The translations under genes and the position numbers were made by a program. From positions 1 through 64,000 of the forward strand of contig CAMBZJ010000012.1 of NCBI GenBank assembly GCA_945872365.1: DNA of 64,000 nt, in the 5' to 3' direction. The stretch's first letter is position 1, and each line of letters begins with the position of its first letter. Of the stretch, positions 42,963-51,096 are shown one piece after another. The DNA comes from Klebsiella pneumoniae (GTDB lineage: Bacteria > Desulfobacterota > Binatia > UBA12015). Under the pieces are notes generated by a model that did no database searches, was not told the DNA's origin, and saw nothing but the letters and a program-made list of their open reading frames with translations.

Positions 42963-43240
42963 GTTTCCCGGCGGCTCCCGTCGTCCGCCTTGGCGCGCTG
43001 GCCGATCACGCGATCGTGGTGCGCGACGAGCGTCTCCAGCTGGCGCAGCCTCGTCAGGGTAGGCTCGTCGCCGGCCAGCGCCCGGCGACCACCTTCGATG
43101 AAGGCGTTGCGCACGGTGTACGCGGTGGTGTGGCTCACTTGGTAGAATTCGCAGATCTGCTGAAAACTTCGTGTTTCCTTCAGGACGTCGAGGGCGAGAG
43201 CCACCTTTTCTTCGGGTGTGAGTTTCTTTCTTGCTCGCAT
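42959..43240 (-). CDS. Stand-alone transposase-type helix-turn-helix protein
   Basis: The 93-residue protein has a homeodomain-like HTH (LTPEEKVALALDVLKE ... FQQICEFYQVSHTTAYTVR) followed by a short Leu-rich coiled segment (TLTRLRQLETLVAHHDRVIGQ). This is the layout of IS3-type OrfA proteins. No orfB, terminal inverted repeats or target duplication is visible, and it is coupled in frame order to the YdcF gene. It is either an IS relic or a domesticated DNA-binding regulator. GAGGAAC precedes the ATG. Confidence 0.65.
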   Translation of the reverse strand: MRARKKLTPEEKVALALDVLKETRSFQQICEFYQVSHTTAYTVRNAFIEGGRRALAGDEPTLTRLRQLETLVAHHDRVIGQRAKADDGSRRET

Positions 43241-43264
43241 GACGGGTTCCTCGTTTGGTTCTGG

Positions 43265-44803
43265 TCAGACTGGTGGGCGGGCGTCGGGGCGTTCGACCGT
43301 GGCGGGTGCCAGCCGGACCAGTGGTTCGAGGAGGCGGACGGCACCCGCGGAGGCGGGCAGGCGGCCGCGGATCCAGTCGAGGCCGCGCATGAGGTCCTCG
43401 CGCTGGAAGAAGCCGAGCGCGAGCAGCGTGAGCGGATAGATGCCGAGAAGCAGAGTCTTGACCACGATCGAGAGGATGACGTTGCTCATCGTGAGCTCGA
43501 TCGAGGCCAAGTAGATGCCGATCGCGAGCCCGATCGCCGAGAGCAGCCGCGTCCAGTGATAGGGAACGTAGTACTCGCGGAGCGAAAGGGTCAGCGCGAC
43601 GCAGACCTGGACGAGGAAGCCGAAGAGTGTCGCCCAGGCCGCGCCCATCATTCCCCAGCGTGGGATCAGCAGGAAGTTCAAGGCGATGTTGACGATGGCG
43701 GCGGCCACGACCGCCGCCATGCGGAGATAGGACTTCTTGGAAAGCAGGATCCCGATGTTGAACGTGAAGGTGAGTCCGTCGAGGGCAAGCGCGAAGCCGA
43801 CGACCGGCACCACGGAGGCGGCGGCGAAGTAGGCCGGGGTGGCCATGACCCGGAGAAGCTCAGGGGCTGCGACCGAGAGCCCGAGCCACATGAAGAAGAG
43901 AAGCGCCGTGTAGTAGGTCGTCATCTGGGCGAACAACTCGGGCGCGTCGTCCTGCTTGCGGTGTGCGAAGACGAACTGCGGCCAGGAAAGCTGGAACGCG
44001 GTGACGACGAAGGAGAGAATCTCCCCGAAGCGGTAGCCCAGGGAATAGATGCCGACCTCCCCGACGGATGCGTAGTGCTTGAGGAACCAGCGATCGAGGA
44101 GGTCGAGCGCGAAGGCCGCGGCGCCGGCCGGGATGAGCGGGAGTCCGAAGATCAACTGCTTCTTGATGTCGTCCCAGTGGAAGCCGGCTCGCAACATGCG
44201 AAAGGTGACCCCGGTGAGGAGTACGCACATGGTGAAGTCGGCCAGGAACTGACTCAGGACGACGCCCGTCGCCCCCATGTGGATGCCAGCGACGAGAGCG
44301 AGTGCGAGGAAGGTCGTGAGCCCGTTGCGCAGCACCGACCAGGACGCGTAACGATGAGCCTGGTCGCCGGCGCGCATCAGCGAGAAGGGCATGCGCAGCA
44401 GCACCTTGCAGAGCACGGTCGCCGTGCCGATGAGCATCAGGTACCAGAGCTTCGAGTCTCCGAGAATGGTTGCAGCGAGGGGGCCGGAGAAGAGCAGCGG
44501 GATCGAGGCGAGAGGGAGTGCAAAGAGGAGCACGATCCACATGGCGGCCGCCACGACCCGTTCCCGGGCCTCGTCCGAGTCCTTGTCGTAGTAGAAGCGG
44601 AACAGCGAGAAGCCTTGGCCGAGGTTCATCAGGACGAACATCACCTGGCTGTACATGGCGACCAGCGCGATCACGCCGTAGTCCGAGGGACTCAGGTAGC
44701 GGGTGTAGAGGGGAATGAGCAGGAAACCTATGAGCTTCACCCCGTAGTTGCCGAGGCCGTAGATCAGCGTGTTTCCGAGCAGAGTGCGAAATTTGTCGAT
44801 CAT
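43265..44803 (-). CDS. Wzx-like lipid-linked oligosaccharide flippase (MATE/PST superfamily)
   Basis: The 512-residue protein has about 12-14 membrane helices with the family start FRTLLGNTLIYGLGNYGVKLIGFLLIPLYTRYLSPSDYG split across helices 1-2. Wzx proteins move undecaprenyl-linked repeat units across the inner membrane for polymerisation. The C-terminal tail of about 40 residues is soluble and Pro/Arg-rich. The ATG lies only 18 bases from the ATG of the divergent beta-helix gene, with no Shine-Dalgarno. It is the only flippase in the window and would serve both glycan clusters. Confidence 0.88.
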   Translation of the reverse strand: MIDKFRTLLGNTLIYGLGNYGVKLIGFLLIPLYTRYLSPSDYGVIALVAMYSQVMFVLMNLGQGFSLFRFYYDKDSDEARERVVAAAMWIVLLFALPLASIPLLFSGPLAATILGDSKLWYLMLIGTATVLCKVLLRMPFSLMRAGDQAHRYASWSVLRNGLTTFLALALVAGIHMGATGVVLSQFLADFTMCVLLTGVTFRMLRAGFHWDDIKKQLIFGLPLIPAGAAAFALDLLDRWFLKHYASVGEVGIYSLGYRFGEILSFVVTAFQLSWPQFVFAHRKQDDAPELFAQMTTYYTALLFFMWLGLSVAAPELLRVMATPAYFAAASVVPVVGFALALDGLTFTFNIGILLSKKSYLRMAAVVAAAIVNIALNFLLIPRWGMMGAAWATLFGFLVQVCVALTLSLREYYVPYHWTRLLSAIGLAIGIYLASIELTMSNVILSIVVKTLLLGIYPLTLLALGFFQREDLMRGLDWIRGRLPASAGAVRLLEPLVRLAPATVERPDARPPV

Positions 44804-44821
44804 CGGGGGGGCCGGGTCTTC

Positions 44822-46042
44822 ATGAGATCAGTTCTCGGGTTTTCGATCGGGTTACGGGGCTGGAGCATCGTCTTCGGAGCGGTCGTGTCGCTGGCGCTCC
44901 GGGGCGGCGGGGCGAGTGCGAAGGAGTGCGGCGGTGCTCGACCGTGCGAGTGCGGGGACCGGGTCGTCGAGGGAACACGCCTCGAAACCGATCTCGGACC
45001 CTGTCCCGGAGAGGGGTTACGCCTCGTCGCACCGGTCTCCCTCGACGGCGGCGGTCATGTGATCCGCGGGAGCCGCAGACCCGACACGGGTGGCATCGTG
45101 GTCACCGAGAAGGCCTCGGGGGGCTTCCTGCAGAACGTGGAGGTGACGGGCTTCGAGCGCGGAATCCGCCTGGTCGGCGCGAAGGGCGTGCAGTTGACCA
45201 ACATCCAATCGCACCACAACGGGGACGTGGTCGCTCACGTCGGCTACGGCATCGACGTCGCCGGCGGTTCGTCCAGCAATCGCATCGAGCGTTCCCGCAT
45301 CCACGACAACGCCGATGAGGGCATTCACTTCGGCAGCCAGTCGAGGGGAAACCGCCTCGCGCACTCGGAGGTCCGCGACAACTTTCGAGAGAACGTCTAC
45401 TTCCTGGAATCGGCCGAGAACGTCGTCGAGGATTGCGAGGTTCGAGGCGGCGGCAACGACTCGTTTTACGTGAAAAACAGTCGGGGAACGATCCTGGCTC
45501 GAAACCGGATTGCGGACCGTCCCCTCACGGTACGAGGGTCTTCGACCGGAACCCAATTGATCGACAACCAGCTGAGCGGGGCCGCCCTCGTCCTGCGGGA
45601 CTACCGCGACCGCGGTGGAAACCCGCTCGTGCCGGCCCGGACCGTCCTGCGGGGCGGTCGGATCGAGGGTGCGAAGGTGTGCATCCGCAGCGATGCGGGA
45701 ACCGACACGACGGTCGAGGGGGTGCAACTTGACTGTCCCGACCAGCTCGTCCTCTCCGGCGAAAGCAGCGTCGCGGCGGTGGGGCAGCGGATCAAGGTCC
45801 GCTGCAACGGAGGCGGGGAGTTGCGCGAAGCCGAGATCGCGGACGCTCCCGGTGCCTTGGCGGTAACCGGACGGGCGGACGGGCCGGGCGTTCCCCGGGT
45901 GACCTCGATTCGGCGATGCCCAGACCTGGTGCGCGAGACGGTCGTACCGACGGGGGAGACGGAGTCGGTCGCCGCACCCGCCACACCGGAGGCAAAGGCC
46001 GCTGCGAGCGGTCTCCGGCGACGGGTGCGCGGTGGTCGCTGA
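44822..46042 (+). CDS. Secreted right-handed beta-helix protein (NosD/pectate-lyase-like repeats)
   Basis: The start at ATG 44822 is supported by a clear signal peptide (residues 1-31, cleavage near GASAKEC); the frame is open far upstream only as antisense to the flippase gene. The 406-residue product has parallel beta-helix repeats from about 75 to 300 (HDNADEGIHFGSQSRGNRL, VRDNFRENVYFLESAENVV, FYVKNSRGTILARNRI). There are several cysteines near both ends. Such folds occur in polysaccharide lyases, C5-epimerases and phage-type tailspikes. No catalytic residues are identifiable. The C-terminus is basic, without a PEP-CTERM or LPXTG signal. Confidence 0.75.
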   Translation: MRSVLGFSIGLRGWSIVFGAVVSLALRGGGASAKECGGARPCECGDRVVEGTRLETDLGPCPGEGLRLVAPVSLDGGGHVIRGSRRPDTGGIVVTEKASGGFLQNVEVTGFERGIRLVGAKGVQLTNIQSHHNGDVVAHVGYGIDVAGGSSSNRIERSRIHDNADEGIHFGSQSRGNRLAHSEVRDNFRENVYFLESAENVVEDCEVRGGGNDSFYVKNSRGTILARNRIADRPLTVRGSSTGTQLIDNQLSGAALVLRDYRDRGGNPLVPARTVLRGGRIEGAKVCIRSDAGTDTTVEGVQLDCPDQLVLSGESSVAAVGQRIKVRCNGGGELREAEIADAPGALAVTGRADGPGVPRVTSIRRCPDLVRETVVPTGETESVAAPATPEAKAAASGLRRRVRGGR

Positions 46043-46061
46043 GGAGTGGCGGGGTGCGCGC

Positions 46062-47987
46062 TCAGTGTCCGAGTTTGACCGCGATCCGATAGTCAGCGGG
46101 TCGTTCGCCCAGGCGCACGACGATGCCGATGCCGATGCCGAGAAGGCCCCAGAACAGGAGCTGGATCGCGATGTTGTTGAAGGGGTCGAAGCTCTGCATG
46201 GCGACGCAGAAACCGATGAGTCCGGCCATGACGGCCCAGAGAATCTCCCGCAGGCCGGGATCCTCGGTGGAGCGCTGGGCGCGGTAGAGTGCGAACAGGG
46301 ACTGACCGAGGATCCAGAGCATGGCGAGCCAGCCGAGGAGCCCATTTTCGAGGAGGAGGCGCACGTTGCCGTTCGCGTCCGAGATGACCTGGGAGGTGAA
46401 CTGGTCGCTGCCGAGTTTCACCTGCCCGAGCGTCCGGGGGCCGAGCCCGAACAGCAGTTGGCGCGGGCTCATCTCGGAGATCGCATGGCAACCCGCCGGG
46501 CTGCTCCCGCAGACGAGCGACCACCAGCCGGTTTCGGGCATGCTGCGCATCAGGGAGAGGGCTGCCGCGGGTACGACGATCGCGAGGAACACGACAGCCC
46601 AGAGCGGCGAGAAGTGCCGCCAGAGGTAGATCGCCGCGATGATCGAGAGGGTGATGAGTCCCGCCGGATGCCGAGTGAGGAGAATCCCGAGCAGGCAGAG
46701 GGTTGAGGCGGCAACCCAGAAGTCGCGCCCCTCGCGGGTGTGGGCGCGGGATAGGCTGCAGAGGACGCAGGGAACCCCGAGCAGCAGGTAGGTCGCGAGC
46801 GCGACCGGGCTCCCGAGGGTGGACGAGATGCCGGTCGGCATCATCCCGAGGCCGGTCTCCATCGGACTCGAGTGCGCCGGCATGTAGTCGGCGAATACGA
46901 CTTCGAGGATCCCTACGGCGGAGATCGCGACCGAGGTGAGCGCCACCGCCGAGACTGCGCTGCGAGCGAAACTGCGGGTGAAGGTGCCGTTGACGATGGC
47001 GAGCAGGACCATGAAGCCGGTGATGAGGTAATACACGGCTCCGCGAACCGCCTGGACGCGGGCCTCGGGCGCCGCGAAGGCGGCTGAGGCGAGCGACAGC
47101 AGGAGAAAGCAGGCCAGCGGCAGGTTGATCGGCGTGCGGTAGAGGCTGATGCGATCGCTCGGGCTGCGTCGCATCAGCATCCAGAGCGCGGCAAACGCGA
47201 TCAGGCCGTGCAGGGGATTCAACTTCGCGCCGCCGACGCTGACGTACATCCTCTCGAACGAGTCCGGCGGGATGAAGGAGACGAACAGGAGCAGGAGGAG
47301 CAGCGAGGCACCGAGCGTGATCCAGCGGTTGAGCAGCTTGAGGGCGGTCAGGCCCACCAGTTGGGCGTCGAGCCAGAGCGAGCGGTGCGTGACGTAGAGC
47401 TGGTCGTAGCGCAGCTTGTTCCGCGGAGAGGTGAAATAACCGCCGCGGACCTGGGCGAGGCCGGTCATGCCGGGGGCGACGCGGAAGCGATCGGCGTAGT
47501 GCTCGATCTCGCCCAGGTACCGATCGAGAAAGATCGGGCGAAGGGGGCGGGGCCCGGCGAAGTTCATCTCGCCGCGGAGCACGTTGATCAGCTGGGGAAT
47601 CTCGTCGAGCTTCGACCGCTTCAGGAACTTGCCGATCGGCGTGTAGAAGTCGTCCTGCGGGCTCAGCAGGCGAGCGCCGATCTGCCGCTCCGACCCCTCG
47701 CGGAGGGTGCGGAACTTGAACATGGTGTAGAGTTGCTGGTTTTTGCCGACACGCACGCCGCCGTAGAAGAGCGGACCCTTGCTGCTGAGTTTCACGGCGA
47801 GGGCGACCAGGGCGAGGACCGGCGACAGGAGCACGATCGCGACGACGGCGAGGATCGACTGTGCCAGGTAGCGGATACGCGATTCAGGCAGTCCGGGAGG
47901 TATCTCCCGTCCCGGGGCATGCTCCTCGGAAGCGAGCTGGCCCGTGGCGATCGCATCGTTGCGGAGTGCGAGTCTGGGTGTGGACAA
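46062..47987 (-). CDS. Fusion of initiating sugar-phosphate transferase with Wzy/O-antigen ligase-type polytopic domain
   Basis: The 641-residue protein combines two functions normally on separate chains. Residues 40-220 form a sugar-transferase domain with one membrane helix, KFRTL (91-95), KLDEIPQL with catalytic D128-E129, FAGPRPLRP and APGMTGLAQVRG. Residues 225-635 hold about ten membrane helices with a large loop near 500 (FGLGPRTLGQ) like O-antigen ligases/polymerases. The start is TTG 47987 with GGGAG nine bases upstream. It may both start and polymerise or transfer the same glycan. A long leader contains an inverted repeat. Confidence 0.85.
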   Translation of the reverse strand: MSTPRLALRNDAIATGQLASEEHAPGREIPPGLPESRIRYLAQSILAVVAIVLLSPVLALVALAVKLSSKGPLFYGGVRVGKNQQLYTMFKFRTLREGSERQIGARLLSPQDDFYTPIGKFLKRSKLDEIPQLINVLRGEMNFAGPRPLRPIFLDRYLGEIEHYADRFRVAPGMTGLAQVRGGYFTSPRNKLRYDQLYVTHRSLWLDAQLVGLTALKLLNRWITLGASLLLLLLFVSFIPPDSFERMYVSVGGAKLNPLHGLIAFAALWMLMRRSPSDRISLYRTPINLPLACFLLLSLASAAFAAPEARVQAVRGAVYYLITGFMVLLAIVNGTFTRSFARSAVSAVALTSVAISAVGILEVVFADYMPAHSSPMETGLGMMPTGISSTLGSPVALATYLLLGVPCVLCSLSRAHTREGRDFWVAASTLCLLGILLTRHPAGLITLSIIAAIYLWRHFSPLWAVVFLAIVVPAAALSLMRSMPETGWWSLVCGSSPAGCHAISEMSPRQLLFGLGPRTLGQVKLGSDQFTSQVISDANGNVRLLLENGLLGWLAMLWILGQSLFALYRAQRSTEDPGLREILWAVMAGLIGFCVAMQSFDPFNNIAIQLLFWGLLGIGIGIVVRLGERPADYRIAVKLGH

Positions 47988-48330
47988 GGTCTTGAACTCC
48001 CGTGGGTTTTCGAGAGGTGCTTGGTCGATTCCGCCGTCGCCTACCCGCCCGATCGCCCTCTCGAAATCGCTAGCAGCACCGGCGGCACCGCGTCAAAGAT
48101 TCGGTGACCGCTCAGTCGAGTCGTGGTGGGCGGCGACGATCGCAGTTTCGCAAGCGGGTGGGCAGGCCGACAAGGCCACCGGGCGGCTTATGTGAAGAAT
48201 CCGGCTCGTAACGTGACGAAACGGGCAGGATACGGGGACTCGGGAGCGGCGCGAGGCCCGGTGCGGCCTGCGGTGGTCGCGTGCGCCGCTCCGGCAGAGC
48301 TGTCCGACGAAGTCAGGCCGGACGAACCGG
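47988..48330. other. 343-base intergenic region upstream of the transferase-Wzy fusion gene
   Basis: No gene is recognisable. On the minus strand TTGACG (48096-48091) is a plausible -35 box for the fusion gene with only a weak TAGCGA-like -10 about 18 bases further, giving a leader near 70 bases. The inverted repeat at 48008-48066 lies in that leader. A short GCCGG/CCGGC hairpin (48317-48331) abuts the asnB stop without a U-tract. Confidence 0.4.
48008..48066 (-). repeat. 10-bp inverted repeat in the leader of the fusion gene
   Basis: TTTCGAGAGG (48008-48017) and CCTCTCGAAA (48057-48066) are perfect reverse complements separated by 39 bases. In the mRNA they would form a stem ending about 20 bases before the TTG start. 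It could be an RNA switch-like structure, an operator, or chance. Confidence 0.55.
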
Positions 48331-50226
48331 CTAGCCAAGCGGGGCAGAGGGGACACCGCCCAACCGATCGTACCAGGTCTGGAACATGAGGAGGGTCCAG
48401 ATGTCCCGGCTGCAGTCTCGCTCCTTGGCCTCGTGGGCCTGGATCAGGCCCGAAACGACCTCCGGACGGAAAAGGCCGGTCGCCTCGATTCGCGCAGGGG
48501 CGAGGGTGTCACGAACCCGCTCGCGCAAGGGGCCGAGGAGCCAACTCGGGATCGGCACGTTGAAGCCGCGCTTGGGGCCCCCGGCCGTGGTTGCCGGAAG
48601 ACGATCGGCCATCGCCCTTCGCAGGAGCACCTTGGTCGTGAGTCCCCGCATCTTGAAGCGGCTGGGGATGGTCGCAACGCGCTCGACGAGCAGATGATCG
48701 AGGAACGGAACTCGTCCTTCGAGCGAGGTCGCCATCGTCATGCGATCCGCCTTCACCAGCATGTCGCCCTCGAGCCCGAGATGCGTGTCCACGGCGAGCA
48801 GCCGGGAGAGGAGATCCCTCTGCGGGCTTCCGGCCGCCGCGGATTCATAGAGGCGAACGGTCGGCTGCAGCGTGGGATCGACGGCGCGGTAAAGTTCCCG
48901 CTTGCGCTCTTCGTCGAAGATCGCCTTCCACGAGAAGTGCGCTTCGAGCGGCGGACTCGAGGCGCCCGCGGCGAATCGCTTCGCCATGTAGTCGAAGCTC
49001 ACTCGGCCGTGGGAGACCGGCAGCAGGCCGGCGAGTCGCGGAACGAGCTGCCGCAGCGGGCCCGGAAGGGCACGTCGGTACAGCTCGGCGAGCCGGGTCG
49101 CGGTGTAGGTCTTGTAGCCGGCGAAGACCTCGTCGCCGCCTTCTCCGGAGAGGGCGACCTTCACGTGTTCGCGGGCCAGACGCGACACGCAAAGAACCGG
49201 GATCGCCGAGGAATCGGCATATGGTTCGTCGAAGGAGTCGACGAGCCGCGGCACGAGATCGACGGTGTCCGGCGTCACGACGAGTTCGTGGTGCTCGGTC
49301 TCGAAGTGGCGCGCGACCGCGCGGGCCCCATCGAGTTCGCTGAAGGTCTTCTCCTCGAAACCGATCGAGAAGGTGCGCAGCGGACCGGTGTGAAAACGCC
49401 GCATCGAGGCGACGATGGCCGCCGAGTCGACCCCACCGGAGAGAAAGACGCCGAGCGGAACGTCGGCGACCAGGTGGCTGCGGACCGCTTCGTCGACGAG
49501 TTCTCGAACGATCTCGACTGCCTCGTCCTCCGTCCGGATGGTGGGGTCCGGTTCATAGCGGAGCTGCCAGTAGCGCTCGAAGCGGACCGATCCCTTCTCG
49601 GCGACGAGCATTGTCCCGGGCAGGAGTTTGCGGGCGTCGCGGAAAATCGTCGCCGGCGCCGGCACGTAGGTGAGGCTCAGGTAGTCGTGGAGGGCCTGGT
49701 GGTCGATCGTGCGGTCGAGTCCGGCTGCGAGCAGGCTCTTCAACTCGGAGCCGAAAAGCAGCCGCCCGCCGCCGAGGGCGTAATGGAGCGGCTTGATGCC
49801 GAGGCGATCGCGCGCGACCACGAGGCGGCGCTCCCTCGCGTCCCAGAGCGCGAAGGCGAACATGCCGCGCAGCCGGGCGGCGCAGCCCGTTCCGAACTCC
49901 TCGTAGAGATGGACGATGACCTCGGTGTCGCTGTGCGTCGCGAAGCGATGACCACGAGCCTCGAGATCGCTCCGCAGCTCCTGGAAGTTGTAGATCTCCC
50001 CGTTGAGGATGACCGTGACCGTACCGTCCTCGTTGGAAATCGGCTGGTGCCCGCCCGCGAGGTCGATGATCGAGAGACGACGCATGCCCATCGCCAGTGG
50101 TCCGTCGACGTGGAAGCCCTCGTCGTCGGGGCCTCGGTGGACGATGACGTCGCACATCGCGCGGGCGAGGTCCCGGGGCGCGGGGACGCCCGGGTCGAGC
50201 GCGAGGAATCCGGCGATGCCACACAT
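48331..50226 (-). CDS. asnB: Glutamine-hydrolysing asparagine synthetase-type amidotransferase (AsnB/XrtA-associated type)
   Basis: The 631-residue enzyme has an N-terminal class II glutaminase domain starting MCGIAGF with C2 as nucleophile, RLSIIDLAGGHQP and NGEIYNFQEL. The C-terminal ATP-pyrophosphatase domain has the PP-loop SGGVDSAA and SGEGGDEVF. Start ATG 50226 is fixed by the need to expose the Cys. The length and glycan-locus position resemble amidotransferases of XrtA/PEP-CTERM loci, which may amidate sugar acids. It is the last gene of the 14-gene minus-strand operon, 34 bases after a deacetylase gene. Confidence 0.9.
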   Translation of the reverse strand: MCGIAGFLALDPGVPAPRDLARAMCDVIVHRGPDDEGFHVDGPLAMGMRRLSIIDLAGGHQPISNEDGTVTVILNGEIYNFQELRSDLEARGHRFATHSDTEVIVHLYEEFGTGCAARLRGMFAFALWDARERRLVVARDRLGIKPLHYALGGGRLLFGSELKSLLAAGLDRTIDHQALHDYLSLTYVPAPATIFRDARKLLPGTMLVAEKGSVRFERYWQLRYEPDPTIRTEDEAVEIVRELVDEAVRSHLVADVPLGVFLSGGVDSAAIVASMRRFHTGPLRTFSIGFEEKTFSELDGARAVARHFETEHHELVVTPDTVDLVPRLVDSFDEPYADSSAIPVLCVSRLAREHVKVALSGEGGDEVFAGYKTYTATRLAELYRRALPGPLRQLVPRLAGLLPVSHGRVSFDYMAKRFAAGASSPPLEAHFSWKAIFDEERKRELYRAVDPTLQPTVRLYESAAAGSPQRDLLSRLLAVDTHLGLEGDMLVKADRMTMATSLEGRVPFLDHLLVERVATIPSRFKMRGLTTKVLLRRAMADRLPATTAGGPKRGFNVPIPSWLLGPLRERVRDTLAPARIEATGLFRPEVVSGLIQAHEAKERDCSRDIWTLLMFQTWYDRLGGVPSAPLG

Positions 50227-50260
50227 GGATCGATTGCCTTCGTATGAGGTGCGGGTCGGT

Positions 50261-51094
50261 TCAGGCGTTCGCGGGCGCGTACGCCCCATCGGACATTCGC
50301 TGGCGGACCGCGTGGAGCAAGTCCCAGGTTCCGGCGAGCTTGTGCGCGAAGTCGCGCACCCCATCGTCGCGCGCGACGAACGTGCGGCGCAGCCGCAACG
50401 GTGGCGAGTCCGCCGTGACGGGCCCCGGCAGGGTGGTGCAGGCAAGACGGTAGCCGGCCTCGCGCACGGCGCTCACGACCCGCTCGTCGAGTTTTCCGCG
50501 GGGGTAGCAGAAGCTCCCGACCGGCCGGCCGAGCCGCTCCTCGATCGCCCGTCGGCAGTCGAAGACCTCCCGGCGGAGCGCCGTGTCGTCCAGCCCGGGA
50601 AGCTCCGGGTGGGTCACCGTGTGGGCGCCCATCTCGATTCCGTGCTGCGCCATCTCCTCGACCTGGTTCCACGAGAGCGGCGCGACGCCGGAGCGGTCCC
50701 GGAGGACGGGCAGGGCGTCGCCGCCGATGAAGCCGGTGGCGAGGAAGATGGTCGCGGGAATGCCTTCGCTTGCCAGGACCGGAAAGGCGTTGCGGTGGTT
50801 GTCGGCGAAGCCGTCGTCGAAGGTGATCACGACGGAGCGCTCCGGAAAGGGGCGACCGCTCTCGAGGTACTCGGCGATCGCATCGAAGCGCAGCACCGAA
50901 AAGCCCTCGGTCCGAAGCCATCGCATCTGCTCCGCGAAGGCCCGCGGCGTGACGCAGGAGCGATGGTCCTCGTCGTCGATCCGGTGGTAGTAGACGATCC
51001 GCAGCGACGGAACGCCGGCTGGAAGCAGGCGCCGCAGGGCGCCCAGCGTCTCGCGCGCCACGAGGCGAGCGGATCTCTCGAGCGGGGAGCGCAT
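50261..51094 (-). CDS. NodB-type polysaccharide deacetylase
   Basis: The 277-residue protein has the carbohydrate esterase family 4 motifs TFDDGFADN (D93-D94) and GAHTVTHPEL (H157, H161) for metal and catalysis, and SFCYPRGK. No signal peptide is evident, so it may act on a cytosolic or lipid-linked substrate by removing N- or O-acetyl groups. It is one of three deacetylases in this locus, and lies two bases after the GT4 gene, in the same operon as asnB. Confidence 0.88.
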   Translation of the reverse strand: MRSPLERSARLVARETLGALRRLLPAGVPSLRIVYYHRIDDEDHRSCVTPRAFAEQMRWLRTEGFSVLRFDAIAEYLESGRPFPERSVVITFDDGFADNHRNAFPVLASEGIPATIFLATGFIGGDALPVLRDRSGVAPLSWNQVEEMAQHGIEMGAHTVTHPELPGLDDTALRREVFDCRRAIEERLGRPVGSFCYPRGKLDERVVSAVREAGYRLACTTLPGPVTADSPPLRLRRTFVARDDGVRDFAHKLAGTWDLLHAVRQRMSDGAYAPANA

Positions 51095-51096
51095 GC

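Noticed and set aside
42959-43240. A complete insertion sequence
   Set aside because: Only the OrfA-like HTH frame is there; no orfB, terminal inverted repeats or target duplication could be found around it.
42917-44821. A plus-strand open frame that runs uninterrupted for about 1.9 kb before joining the beta-helix gene in the same frame
   Set aside because: It is antisense to the HTH and Wzx-like genes, its translation is rich in Glu/Asp/Arg/His as expected for reverse reading of a GC-rich membrane gene, and the signal peptide at 44822 marks the true start.
45950-46042. A PEP-CTERM or other sorting tail on the beta-helix protein
   Set aside because: The C-terminus has no hydrophobic span; it ends in a basic, Ala-rich stretch, so it is not a sorting signal.
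47988-48330. A c-di-GMP or other known riboswitch before the fusion gene
   Set aside because: I looked for GEMM-type conserved blocks on the minus strand and found none; only a simple inverted repeat is visible.
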